Below, piece after piece: positions 1-10,880 of a stretch of DNA of 64,000 nt (within the stretch, counting starts at the first letter, position 1; each line of letters opens with the position of its first letter). The stretch spans positions 195,642,491 through 195,706,490 of the forward strand of contig NC_134702.1 in NCBI RefSeq assembly GCF_043290135.1, read 5' to 3'. The position numbers and the translations under genes are program-made. Under the pieces are notes generated by a model. It was not told the origin of the DNA. It saw only the letters and a list, made by a program, of their open reading frames with translations, and did not search any database. The DNA comes from Rhipicephalus microplus (Eukaryota > Arthropoda > Arachnida > Ixodida > Ixodidae).

Positions 1-459
1 TACCGCGCTTTTTTGGAGCTGTTGGAAGAGTATGGCAGTTTATCGGGTGCTTTCCTGAATGCGGAGAAAAGCAAAGCCCTTCGTTTCGGTGGCTTCCACG
101 GCTCTTTGCCGGATGGTGTTCAATACGTGGATGCCGTATGAGTTCTCGGGGTATACTTTAAAGACGGGGAGGTGGCCAAAAGAAATTGGGAAAACGCCGT
201 ACATAGAGCAACGCAGGTCTTCGCGTATGCCGCTGACTTCAATTTGTCACTTGACGCCAAAGTGACGGTGGCGAAAACCAAAGCATGCGCATATGCTTTT
301 TATATCGGGCACATTGCACTCAAACCCAAACATTTTGAGAGCCGCCTTGCGTCAATTGTTGGAGCCTTCCTGTGGGACGGGAAGAAAAACGATTCGCCAC
401 ACAATGTTTGAATGCGAGCGGCCAAAGGCGTGAGGCATGTCGTGAGTCGCCAATTCGGA
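1..459 (+). pseudogene. Old LINE reverse transcriptase, C-terminal part (left half of split copy)
   Basis: One reading frame (frame 1) runs from the window edge and reads as the region after the RT catalytic motif of a non-LTR retrotransposon. It has a 'LEEYGSLSGAFLNAEKSKAL' segment, then a 'VLGVYF' segment, a tryptophan-rich stretch and a 'LSLDAKVTVAKT' segment, the usual order in the RT thumb of L1/CR1-like elements. Stops at 139-141 (TGA) and 409-411 (TGA) show it is dead. The frame continues to base 459, where a younger LINE has inserted. The catalytic core lies upstream of the window. The clade cannot be fixed from this fragment. Confidence 0.6.
447..459 (+). repeat. Target-site duplication, left copy (LINE at 460-5657)
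   Basis: TCGCCAATTCGGA (13 bp) is repeated exactly at 5658-5670, directly after the (ACC)n tail of the inserted LINE. An exact 13-bp duplication at both ends is the usual product of target-primed reverse transcription. It fixes the insertion boundaries to within a base or two. Confidence 0.85.
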
Positions 460-666
460 CTGAAGATGACGAAGCTGTTGCTGCTTGGCTAAGTAGCTCT
501 GTCTGCATTTATCGTTTATTTTTGTTTATATTACAGCTCAGCACTGCTCAAGACGTCGGACGACTCGAAAAGGTACCTGCCGTATCGGCGACCGACGGGT
601 ACTGCGCAGCCCGCCGCGTCGAAATGTGCTAGAAGAAACGAAGCAAGCATCGGTGAGAGCGCCGCC
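460..666 (+). promoter_or_regulatory. LINE 5' untranslated region, presumed internal promoter
   Basis: These 207 bases lie between the target duplication and the ORF1 ATG. Full-length LINEs of this group carry an internal Pol II promoter here. No promoter motif stands out, so the promoter role is inferred from position. A pyrimidine-rich stretch ending in TTACAG near 530-535 resembles a splice acceptor, but nothing shows that it is used. Confidence 0.4.
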
Positions 667-1947
667 ATGACCTCCCAAGGTGTGACACCAGGTCAGAAGC
701 ACCAGCTGGCTCGCGCGAGCATACCTGACGGCAAGCGACAACACAGCGTTGCATCAGAGGACGAATCAACTGTCGTCGGGGATCACAACGGGGCGAACCT
801 CACAGATCAAGACATGGACGAGGGTGGTTTCCGCCTTGTGCGACATCGCAAAGACAGGACGGTGGGCTTTCCTGTGTTAATTGCTCCAACATCCGAAGGA
901 GCTAACTTGAGGCAAGTGAATCCTATTGACCTATACTCGGAAATTGAAGCGATTCTCGGTGGAGCCCCAGTTAAGAGCCGTTTCACAGCACAGGGAGCCC
1001 TGCTCTTGGATATAGAGACAGAACACCAAGCTAATATGCTTCTAGAGACCAATACTATCTGCGGCCTTGCCATATCTGCCCGTGTACCACACAGTTACAT
1101 GAAAAATACATGCATCATAAAAGGGGTCCCAAGATGGTACTCGGACGAAGAGCTGTTAACCTACCTGAGACCTCAGGGAGTATACCACGCAAGAAGAATC
1201 ATACGTCGAGTCCAAACCTCATCCAGCGAATGGGAATCAAGGCGCACTGACTCTGTAGTTCTCACATTCGCTCCAAATTCGAAACGCCCAGAGAAGATCA
1301 ACCTTGGCTTCACCAGACACGAGTTGGTAGACTACGTGGAGACGCCACCACCCTGTTTTAAATGTCAGCGTTTTGGACATGTTGCTAAGCACTGTCGTGG
1401 GGAACAAAGATGTAAGCGCTGTGGGGGGCCTCATGCCTTTAAGACGTGTACAAGTAAAGAAAAACTTGTGTGTGCAAACTGTGGCGGCGACCAACCAGGT
1501 AGCTACGGCCGATGTCCAGCACGAACAGCTGCGCAGCGAAGAAATAAGACGTTTGTTCTCGGCCCGAAGACTTCGAACGAACCATCGCTCACAAAGAAGA
1601 CGTCCGGCGCGCCACAGCATGGCGGTTCGGATAACGAGTACGCAGGAAATTTTCCGCGCCTAAAGCCGACAAGAGCTGGCACTGAGTCAACGCAAGTGCT
1701 CAACGCTGGTGAGAAACGTATCACGAAAGAGTCCGCCAAGCGCACCTACGCTGATGCACTGAGCCCACCTCAAGTACCATCTGGAAGCCAACAGCAAGAA
1801 AACCTCGAGCACGTTATTCGCGCTCTGTTCACCGCACTATGTTCACACGTCGCTAAGATGCCTGCGAGTTCAACGAAGGATATGTTGGAAGCAGTCCTGG
1901 CTCTAGAGTCAGTGTTACTTTGCTCTGCTTCCACAAACACACAGTAG
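667..1947 (+). CDS. LINE ORF1: Gag-like RNA-binding protein with zinc knuckles
   Basis: Intact 426-residue frame starting with ATG at 667. The N-terminal ~60 residues are polar and probably disordered. Residues 65-220 form a mixed alpha/beta region placed like the RRM-like domain of LINE Gag proteins. Three knuckles follow: C230-X2-C-X4-H-X4-C (residues 230-243), a C-X2-C-X3-H-X4-C knuckle (249-261), and a third (269-283) where the expected histidine is replaced by glutamine. The C-terminus is low in complexity apart from a final helical stretch. The protein should bind LINE RNA and assemble a ribonucleoprotein particle. The stop at 1945-1947 is only 4 bases before the ORF2 ATG, which suggests stop/restart translation. 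It is intact although ORF2 is broken. Confidence 0.85.
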   Translation: MTSQGVTPGQKHQLARASIPDGKRQHSVASEDESTVVGDHNGANLTDQDMDEGGFRLVRHRKDRTVGFPVLIAPTSEGANLRQVNPIDLYSEIEAILGGAPVKSRFTAQGALLLDIETEHQANMLLETNTICGLAISARVPHSYMKNTCIIKGVPRWYSDEELLTYLRPQGVYHARRIIRRVQTSSSEWESRRTDSVVLTFAPNSKRPEKINLGFTRHELVDYVETPPPCFKCQRFGHVAKHCRGEQRCKRCGGPHAFKTCTSKEKLVCANCGGDQPGSYGRCPARTAAQRRNKTFVLGPKTSNEPSLTKKTSGAPQHGGSDNEYAGNFPRLKPTRAGTESTQVLNAGEKRITKESAKRTYADALSPPQVPSGSQQQENLEHVIRALFTALCSHVAKMPASSTKDMLEAVLALESVLLCSASTNTQ

Positions 1948-1951
1948 AATA

Positions 1952-2935
1952 ATGGTAATGTCTCGCCCACCTGGTCTATTTCGTCCTTCAAAATTGCCCT
2001 TAGTAATGCAATGGAACTTCGCCGGTCTTCTAAAACGCCTGTGCGAACTCAACCTTTTCCTGCGCGACATTCCAATACCGATTCTAGCCCTCTCCGAAGC
2101 CGGTCTACCGAATGCAAGGACGCTCCCAAGGTACACCCGACACGGCAACCCGAGCATAACGTCGTTTGCAAATGGAAGCGCAATGATATACATAAGGCGG
2201 GAAATCCCTCACGTCGCCTTACCAGTGCAAGACCTCTGTTACAACTCACTGGAAGTCACTGCTGTGCAAGTGTGCCTGGGAAACCGAAAACTGAGTGTGG
2301 TATCGGTGTACATAAGCCCACGAAAAAAGGTCTCTATGGAGACTTTCCTAAAGGACCTTTGCACTCGATGTCCCGCACCTCGAATAATATGTGGTGATTT
2401 TAACGCGCACCATCCTCTCTGGGGAAATAAGAGTGTCGATTTTCGAGGCAAGGAACTTCTAGCAGCTGCGGATGCTGCCGACTTATGTGTGGCGAACGAT
2501 GGTAAACCTACATTTTTCAGGCCACCAGATTCATGGAGTACAATAGACCTTGTACTTCACTCCACGGACCTTCTGGTATCATCGACCACGGCTCCAGACA
2601 AGATGGGCAGCGACCCTTTCCCCATCTTCACCAATATCCTGGGATCTCGAACTGCTGGTCGACGATTCTGCAATGTAACACGCTGGGACACCTACAGAGA
2701 AGTGTTGGACAAATCCACTGGTGAGCTGTTCGCAGATATGTTGCAAGGCAAGCGATCAGCAACTTCATTGCTGAAACTGCCCGACCATTTTCCTGCTCCT
2801 GACTTGAAATTGAAGAACCTCTGCGCAGCACGTAGACGGGCGGAGCGGAAATTAATGAGAACAAAAGGAAATCCGTCTGCGAAAACCGAATATAACAGGA
2901 TAAACGCTGCGATTCGTCGCCATACAAAAAATTAA
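1952..2935 (+). pseudogene. LINE ORF2 part 1: AP-like endonuclease domain
   Basis: A 327-residue frame carries the exonuclease-endonuclease-phosphatase fold used to nick target DNA. Visible catalytic positions are N22 in 'QWN', E49 in 'LSEAG', D149 and N151 in 'CGDFNAHH', and D199 in 'STIDLVL'. The last motif, normally SDH, reads S220-D221-P222, so the catalytic histidine has become proline. The frame then ends at a TAA (2933-2935) just after an A run. The RT continues in another frame that is open from 2929, which points to a 1-base slip in the A tract at 2925-2931. The endonuclease of this copy is very probably inactive. Confidence 0.85.
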
Positions 2936-3924
2936 GACGAAATCAATGGGCCACTTTCTGTGAGAGTTTATCAACGTTTACGCCCTTGACAAAGATATGG
3001 GCAGTAATAAATAGTCTTTCTGGGAAGATCCGAACACACAGGCCATTCGAAGCACTCGCTTTGAAACAAGGGATAGATGTGCAAACCCTTGCAGAGGATT
3101 TCGCAGACGTGTACATATCTGGTAGATCAGCAGGAGCGGCGATTCCTGTGTCACCCCAGTTTTTTCACACGATGGATACGCCATTCACCTTCCGAGAGCT
3201 CGATATGGCACTTAGCAAATTAAGAAGACGCTGTGCCGTGGGTCCCGATTTGATCAGCAATCAAATGCTGACAAATCTGCCATATGAGCGAAAAAGGGCC
3301 CTTTTGGACATATTTAATCATGTCTGGAGCACGGGAGAGATCCCATTTGTTTGGAAGACAGCTTGGGTGGTGCCAGTATTAAAGTCCGGAAAGGATCCTG
3401 CGAGCCTCGCGTCATATCGACCGGTATCTCTTACATCATGCGTATCTAAGCTGATGAAAAGATTAATATGTACAAGAATAACTTGGTACCTTGAACAAGG
3501 AAGACGATGGCCATCGTGTATGACCGGATTTCGCCTACGACTGAGTGCCCAGGATAGTGTTTTGGACCTATTAAGCCACATCGAGCACCACCGTGTCCGC
3601 GGACTCTCGACACTCGCCGTCTTCATAGACGTTGCCAAGGCATATGATTGTGTGCTTCAGGCAGGCATCGTGAACGGGCTCCAAGCCATGGGTGTGTCGG
3701 GAAATGCTCTTCGGTTCATACATGAGTTTCTCAGAGACCGTTGTGTCCGTGTTAAGCTTGGAAATGTAATGAGCGAAGAGAGACGCGTTTCCCTCGGCGT
3801 CCCACAAGGAAGTGTTCTATCTCCCTTGCTTTTTAACGCTGCCATGGCCAGCCTTCCTGACACTCTGCACTTAGCTCTGAAAGCAGTTAAATTATCCATC
3901 TATGCCGATGACATCTGCATTTAG
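2929..3924 (+). pseudogene. LINE ORF2 part 2: reverse transcriptase palm and fingers
   Basis: Frame 1 is open from 2929. Counting residues from 2986, the RT landmarks in order are 'YRPVSLTSCVSKLMKRLI' (144-161), motif A 'FIDVAKAYD' (213-221), motif B 'GVPQGSVLSPLLF' (271-283) and the catalytic 'YADD' (306-309). A TAG stop at 3922-3924 follows two codons after the catalytic motif. Decayed coding sequence in the same frame continues to about 3985, before a frame change. The enzyme would copy LINE RNA onto nicked chromosomal DNA. All catalytic aspartates are present, so the loss of function comes from the stop and frameshifts. Confidence 0.85.
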
Positions 3925-3992
3925 ATCTCAGGGTACCAGCACAAACGTTTGGCCCGGATAGCACAAGCGCTATTTGAATCATTGAGCGTCAC

Positions 3993-4598
3993 TTGTTGAC
4001 ACTCGGCCTATCTTTATCAGCGGAAAAATCGGCCTTCATGCTCTTCCCGGGAGCACGACGGAAGTCAACACGTCTGTCGCTGAATAGTCGAGGCCACTCC
4101 ATTCGTTGTGCAAGAAGTGTCCGTTTCCTGGGCATTACCATCGACAACAAGCTATTATGGCGACGTGCGGTTGATGTTATAGTCACTGCATCAGTGCAAA
4201 GGATCAACGCTCTTCGTCGCATGGCAGGGGTCTGTTGGGGCAACAATCCTATGTCCATGCTTAAATTAAATGATGCGCTTATAACAAGCCGAATCATTTA
4301 TCAGCTGCCCCTGATATCACCATCACCAAGCCAGTTCGAACGCCTAGAGGCAGTGCACAGAAAGGGCCTTCGCTTGGCGATGGGAGTCCCTCAGGCGGCT
4401 TCAAACACGAAGGTCACCAATGAAGCCGAGTCTCTGCCGCTCCGCCTTTTGGCATCTCAGGCCTTATTGACGCAGCTGTCAAGACTGGGTGAGTCATTCG
4501 CAGGCACGGCGCTTCTCCGGCGGCTAAGAGCAAGAACTGGCTCACATTTCAACGCGGCACTAAACACATTTCATTATTTAGGCTTGAAACTGCCTTAA
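3993..4598 (+). pseudogene. LINE ORF2 part 3: RT thumb and connection
   Basis: After a frameshift in 3925-3993 the ORF2 reading resumes in frame 3 with 'LSLSAEKSAFMLF' and 'SVRFLGITID', the usual segment after the RT catalytic loop, and then a long helical connection. A TAA at 4596-4598 ends it. The RNase H domain follows in the same frame, so this stop is a simple nonsense mutation or small lesion inside the original ORF2. Confidence 0.8.
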
Positions 4599-5561
4599 CG
4601 GCGCCCCATGGACCCGCCATGGTCTTTTGTGGATGTTGCGTGCAACTTCAGCGTACCCAAGCTACCAGCGAAGCGCACCATTCCAGCCGGGGAAGCAAAA
4701 TTTCTTGCGCTGGACCACTTGAGCACCATGTACCGCGGCCACCTACAAGTGTACACCGACGGATCAGTGTGCACACAGACGGATAGCTGCGCAGCGGCTT
4801 TCTGCATACCCTGCCTGGGCGTGTCATGGTCGGGCCGCCTGGATCGCGTGGCTTCGTCCACAACGGTAGAAAGCGCTGCAATTACGGCGGCTTTGCGAAA
4901 ACTGCGATCCATTTCTGCACAAGATGTTGTAGTGCTGACGGACTCCAAATCGGCGCTACAAAGACTGCATCGTGGCCTACCTCAAGAAAAGTTCACCAGG
5001 CAATCTCTGACACTAATCAAACACCTAAATGGCAAGAGTTTTAATATAAAGTTCCAGTGGATCCCATCCCACGTTGGCATTGAGGGCAATGAAAAGGCTG
5101 ATGCCCTTGCTTGCGAAGCACGTATATCGTTTCCAAAAGTAAGAATTCCCAAGACTTACCAGAACAACAAAGATGTGATACGCAATCATTTCAAGGCGAT
5201 CTACAAGTTTCCATACCAAGCTTGTGTAATTCATGGACTTTCTCGTGAAGAAGCGACGCTGTTGTACCGCATTAGAACCGGCTCCGCATACACCCCGGCC
5301 TGGTCATTCAAGACTGGGACATACGCTTCCCCGTTCTGTGCCTTCTGTGGTGACATTGGGGATATTGAACATTTCATTTGGCTTTGCCCACAGTTTGACG
5401 TGCAAAGAGCAGCGATGATCCGCACCTTGCGAAAAGGCTGTCATAGACACCGGACAGTTGATGACATCATCTTTCCTGAAGGACCCGCGGCAACTAGGAG
5501 GAACGTGCAACAAATTTTGTTAGTCTTCCTGCGAGACACTGGGCTGTCTGACACGTGGTGA
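4599..5561 (+). pseudogene. LINE ORF2 part 4: RNase H and C-terminal zinc finger
   Basis: This frame-3 segment has its first ATG at 4608 and 317 residues from there. It carries a cellular-type RNase H with D51 ('YTDGS'), E89 ('ESAAITAAL'), D112 ('TDSKSAL'), H155 in 'IPSHVGIEGNEKAD' and D165, so all expected catalytic residues are present. It would remove the RNA strand during element copying. A C-terminal finger C244-X2-C-X7-H-X4-C260 matches the HCCH-type finger found at the end of many LINE ORF2 proteins. The ORF2 terminator is TGA at 5559-5561. Taken alone this segment is intact, but upstream lesions cut it off from translation. Confidence 0.85.
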
Positions 5562-5657
5562 CATTTTCCAAATTCAGGAGATGCTCAGGCGGAACAATTG
5601 CCGGCCATGCAGGCCAGGCTAACCCCGCCTGCTACAACACCACCACCACCACCACCA
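5562..5657 (+). repeat. LINE 3' untranslated region with (ACC)n tail
   Basis: A very short 3' region follows the ORF2 stop and ends with six to seven ACC units (about 5634-5656) directly before the right target duplication. There is no poly(A) and no AATAAA. A short-tandem-repeat tail instead of poly(A) is known in I-group elements (the I factor ends in TAA repeats). Confidence 0.75.
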
Positions 5658-5952
5658 TCGCCAATTCGGAGTGCCAATTCCTTCGAGCCAACCGCACAGA
5701 AGGTGCTTATTTGAACAACTCGTACTGTACGTCACAATGTGCGTCTTGTGGCGTCACCGCTGTATGGCCGAAGCCCGGCGACGACCCCAACGAGTTGCAT
5801 GCCCAGTGTTACAGAAGATTAGAATGATCATGGTTCGGTACCATAACGAACAGATTGAAACTCAGGGTGAAGGAGTCTTTATCAGAAGGTGGCATAAACG
5901 TGTTTTTGGAGATCGGAATGGGACTATTGAATTTCCTTTGCTACCGTTTTAA
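5658..5952 (+). pseudogene. Old LINE C-terminal part (right half of split copy)
   Basis: It starts with the right copy of the 13-bp target duplication (5658-5670). The frame set by the left half (GGA at 457-459) continues here without a stop to TAA near 5950-5952, giving about 94 more residues. No family domain is recognised in these residues. Assignment to the same old LINE rests on frame continuity across the insertion and on length. Confidence 0.45.
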
Positions 5953-8900
5953 CTCGGAAAAGGGGAAAAAATTGCTTCTTGTCGCACGTAACATGTGACT
6001 CTGTTCCAACTTTGTGCTTTTTGGTTTTCTTTTTCTCTTTGTTTTTTAGTGATTTGTGAACTGTGAGAATATAGGTGACTGGTAAATTGGGCAATCACAG
6101 GAAACTGTGGAAGCGAAGGCTTCCGGTTCGACGCACCACACAAGCCAACAGTGCCACGCGCGCATTTTAGTACTGCTCAGTTGAAAAAAAACACCTCGCC
6201 GTGAAATGTCAGTGCATTCTTTATTTTTTTTTCAACCGTGACTGTGACTATGACAAGCTACGAAAGTTTTGAACGGTCCGGAACTTTTTTGACGCACTAA
6301 ATTGATCTGAAAACTTTTATGCTGCTCGGGGGGCGGTCAGTTTGGCTAGCAGATAAGTCGATACACAACACAGTTGTCCATGCATGATATGGTACAGCAG
6401 ATAAAAAGTCGCCATTTTAAAGAAATCAGGGGGTGGGGATGACTGTAGCAGTGTGCTACGAGCTCATTTCGAGATCGCTGCTTCGGTCGACATCGTCAGT
6501 TGATCGGCATAAAGCGCAACACTTATTGAACGCGTTAAAATTTTTTTCTAGCATTTAGCGCGCTATAAGATGCATTCTTTAGTCGAAGTCAGATGCTTAT
6601 TTGAACGCTGATCTTGGTCCACCTGCATAGCATGGCGGCTCATAAACAATACAGTAAGACATAGACGGGGCCGAATAATCGAAATCCTGCGCTTGTTTAA
6701 CACACTTCTTTTTTTGGGTGCCGTCCTGGCGCACAGTTTGACCAAGATAAACTGAAATGAACTCGTCCAGTGCTTCGTGTACACTTACTCTTGAGTGAAG
6801 TTTCGCGTTTCGCGTTAAGACAGGTAGATTTCCCCCACTCGTTCCCATAATGTCTTTGCTATGTGCGCCTGTGCGACAATTTATTTCTCAATATAATATT
6901 CATAGCAAATTCATACGTAAGATTTTTGTAGTGTGGAATGCACACGTACCTGTGATAAACTGGTTTTCGCGCATTCTGGCTTCAAAGTTCCGTAATCAAA
7001 GGCTCCCTGTCGCTGTGGCTCTCTTCACAGTCACGACCCACCTCTTTTTTGTCGTTATTACATGGCAATCGGTACTTGCGTTTGCCTTGCACGCTCGAAT
7101 CAAAGCAGCCAACGGCTGAACAACCGACCATGGTTTATCAGGACGAAGATAATTGGGCGACCGTATGTACAAATCCCGAATAATCTGAGGCTTGCGGCGA
7201 AGTGGTTTGCCATCGTCTACTCTTCTCGAACCAGAAGCCGGTAGCAGACGGCAGAAATCCAAAATCCCTCGCTCTTTTACTGGTCACCTATTGAAGTGCT
7301 GTGTCTTACATCCTGTCTTTGTTTTCTTGTTTGTACACGCCACTGAAGTGATTTTGTTACACCAGACAGTTGTACTGGCCTAAATATTTGTTACCAGTTT
7401 GCCATAAACTTCCCTGTTTTGAGGAGCTTCACCCATAAAACTTTCTGGAAATGCTCACGTTATTCTTTAGGACACGCGAAGGCAACGATGGAAAGCAGCA
7501 ATCTTGGCAGTTATTGATCATAAGCGGGCCTCTGTCGCTCTTAAATACGAGTGGGTGAAACGCAATCTTTACTCGGATTAGAACGCTACTTTTGCACAGT
7601 CAATACGGAAATATACATGAACGTGTTTGTGGCCAAGGACAAGCTTTGCAGTGGTAGTTTTATCTTCGTAAATTGATGTCGTCAGAAAGCGGCAAATAAC
7701 CACTCCCTCTGTAGACACCGACAGGAACGGTGTTACAGTACGCCATCTCCAGTGTTTTCGTATTAACAATATTCGGCAGCCAAGATACTGGCCAAGTATG
7801 CAACAGGAATTGGAAAAAGGTTCATTGCTTTCACGTTCAGTTTCCTATCGCACATTTATTTTTAAGCAGCTAGTGTTGTTGAAGGCTGGAAGGTTGCTGG
7901 TGTCATTTTAAAGCGGCAATAGCGATTAGAGTCTTGTTTTGCTGATCGTATCACTCGCACGCAACTTGTCAAGTATTGCTTCTGCAAATAAAATATTTCA
8001 CGACGCACCATTGTCTTCGTTTCGCCCTGTTTGATAAATATAAATCACCTAATAAACATGCACTCATGCTTGTTTACGCACTTTGATGTGAACCTACTGC
8101 AACTGTGCGACGCCATCGTTGTGTACCGGGGCAGGAATAAAGAGAAATGCCACCAGGAAAACCAGAAAACTAGAAACAGCAAACAACGAAGAACCAATAA
8201 GTCATGATTCCTAATAATTATGCGAAACATTTTGAACAGAAAACCTGCATATATCTATAGTTTGCATTAGGCTGCACAGTATACAAAGGTTAGCGTTCGT
8301 GGACTACGTGCAGAAGCATATTGAAAGAAGGCATGTTTAGGGTTCATCACCTTGGCCTCGCTGACACGGAAAGTTGTAACCGAGAATAGTATACTTGACA
8401 TTCATTCTTCAATCAACATTTAACGTATGAACGAATGCCTTGATGACAACGATTAGGGCACCTACGTGGAAATGATGAAGGAAGCAGAACGGGTGGCATG
8501 TCACGTTATCGTAACGACAACTGCTTCATTATTTGTGCAACGACAAGTTTTTCTTCCCTGATCATTTTTCTTTAGTGCAAGTCTTTTTTCGTGCCTCTTA
8601 TCATCAGTTTAGGTTTTCTATTGATATGTGATAAAAAAGCTTCTTGGCCCAATTAAGAATGTGCTGATATATTCACCCTCAGCAGTCAGCTTACTCTCCA
8701 TGTTTATACCACTTGGAAAATCATATTTTTGATGAACACCTAACGCTACACATGTTGAAGATGAGTTTGAAGTCAAGTACAAAAAAAGACATCATAATAT
8801 TTTTTTCCGTATATACTTAGAGCGGGCCCGGAGCTCACACTAACACGCTAAGAGAGAAAGAGCACAGAAAGGAGAAAGATGGTTGCCTTTGTTTCATCCT

Positions 8901-10486
8901 TAAGAAGCAGCGATTATTGTCAAAAGCCAGAAACACTGCCTTTTTTCTACGTAGTGGGAGAAAAAAAATAATTTGAATATTTGGTCAATCGATAAGCGGA
9001 GGCTAAAGCAAATACAAACGAGAACGAAAGGTTGCGACAGTTTACACCCCTTTAAAAACGATGCAGTTACTAAGTCTTCAACACAAGATGATATGCGATA
9101 CACCATGCGCAGTTTATAGAAGGCCCTTATGAGAGTAGAATATAGAGAACGAGAGCGGGGAATTATTTTCCAGAAACCGCGAATTTCATCTAACTAAACA
9201 GAACGCCTAGAAAAGTCTGGCACATATTGTCAGTTCTCTCGGGTATCCTCTGCCTCATTGCCTCGTCGCATTCGATAAGCTGCATAGTTCAACGCCCCTG
9301 GGGCCCCACTTGGTCGCTTTATTTACGTAACAGCTTAGCGCTGTTATGACGTAAGTAGGTCGCCAACGTCCTCTCCTTGGCGAGTATCTCACTGAATCAC
9401 TCAGAACACGTGGTCTGTTTTGCACGGGAACTTGGCAAGTAAAGCCTATTAGCGGAGACTGATCGAGCGCTGGAAAAATGCGGACCGATTTCCCCAGCGA
9501 GGAGAGGACCAATTTTCTCCTTCACTTCGTGCTTCCCATCCGGGTCCCCGTCCAGCGCATCTCGCCACATTACTCCGACCCGCTTTTCGGCACAATCCAA
9601 TTTTTCGCCTCTTATCGTTCTTGAGAGTTTTTGTTTAGATCTATTGAGTGACTGCAACCGTAGACGGAACCAAGGCTCGTATGTCCCTTACCTCCCCCTT
9701 TTATGTGCAGCGAGCAAATATTAGCAGTTCAGCATCCCATCTTTATTGCTGTCGATTACTAAGTTCTTCAGGCAGCTCTGTGAACGGAAGATTGCGGCAT
9801 GGAACATATCAAAATTCAGTGCGTATTTAGTGTTGATGAAGTGCTAGTAATGTTTATGTATTATCTTCGTGAATTTCTCAGAAAAAAGCGTGAGGGATTC
9901 TGCGAACAAAGTTAGAAAAGGTTTTCTTATGTGCCAGTGCCAGTAAAATTAAAATGGTGTTAGTTGATTGGACTCGATTTGCAGCAGCTAAATAGAGCTA
10001 CTTCAACCATTGTCAGCCTAATGTCTGCAGCTTCACCCTGTTGACCCACCAGTGGTGCTCATCAGGTATCTCATTCATCAATTAGAACTCTCACTGAGCA
10101 GAGTCCCCACTGCTTCTTATTTTATTGACATGAGAAGTGCTCGTAAATAATTTTGTACGTGGACAAGGAAGAATAAAGGATCTGCCATCATTCAGTTCTT
10201 CACTCACGTATTCACAAATGCTCCTCAGCTCGAATTTCAGGCTTCACTTAGAGTTGCGGACTGCACCGCTGCTCGGCTGAAAGTGACACTGTGCTTCCCA
10301 CGAATCTCTGCACGTTATCTACGATAGCCAGTCTCTTGTTCTGGCTAGATACAGCACTACCGTGGGCTTTCACGAGTCAAGGTGACGCGCTCAGTGCGTG
10401 AACGTTGTGGAATACGGGGGTTAGTTATATGCACTTTATATCACTTCAAACACAGCTATTTGCTCTTCCTTCTCATTACAAATACC
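5953..10486. other. Non-coding interval, no recognised gene
   Basis: AT-rich DNA with only short, unconvincing open frames on both strands. Two local points stand out: a GC-richer block at about 9250-9660, and inside it an imperfect inverted repeat (9322-9334 with 9339-9353, core AACAGC/GCTGTT flanked by TTACGT/ACGTAA). No retroelement motif or tRNA was found here. Confidence 0.5.
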
Positions 10487-10880
10487 ATCATCATCCACAA
10501 CAGCTGCAAATAGGGGCTTTGTCCCGGCCTTGGCAAGTCAAATACATCTCCCATGTTTCTCAATTCTATCTTGTCATGTGCTTGCAACAGCCACGTTATA
10601 CCCACAAACTTCATCTCATCTGCCCACCTGAGGTTCCATCTCCTGATGGTGCATTCGCAATGTCTAAATATCTACGTAGTCAGTTAACCTTAATAACCAG
10701 CGATTATTGTACTAATGCGCTTCATGCCCCGCCTATGTCAATTTGTTCAGCTTGATTTCGACTCGGATGTCTTGAACGTCCGCTTGTTTTTTGGTTCATT
10801 CGGCTCTCTGCCTCTTCCTTAAATTTACACTCATCATTTTTCGTTTTTTTTGTTTGAAGCATCGTCCTGAATTTCAGTTA
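10487..10880 (-). pseudogene. Decayed RTE-type LINE 3' end, antisense
   Basis: The plus strand here resembles the better preserved segment at 51505-51905, sharing phrases such as 'GCCACGTTATACC' and 'CTTCATCTCATCTGCCCACCT' in the same order and spacing. Read on the minus strand this is the C-terminal end of an RTE-like endonuclease-RT, followed by a remnant of the ATC/GAT tail near 10487-10500. It is heavily mutated, with no usable frame left. Confidence 0.55.

Larger units (their letters stand above)
460..5657 (+). mobile_element. Full-length RNase H-bearing LINE (I-group non-LTR retrotransposon)
   Basis: The 5.2-kb element is bounded by an exact 13-bp target duplication. It contains a 5' leader (460-666), ORF1 with three zinc knuckles (667-1947), ORF2 with AP-type endonuclease, reverse transcriptase, RNase H and a C-terminal CCHC finger (1952-5561), and a short 3' region ending in (ACC)n rather than poly(A). 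ORF1 plus ORF2 with a cellular-type RNase H is the layout of the I group (the Drosophila I factor is the type). ORF1 is intact. ORF2 is broken by two frameshifts and at least two stops, and the endonuclease has lost a catalytic histidine, so this copy should be inactive. Confidence 0.85.
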
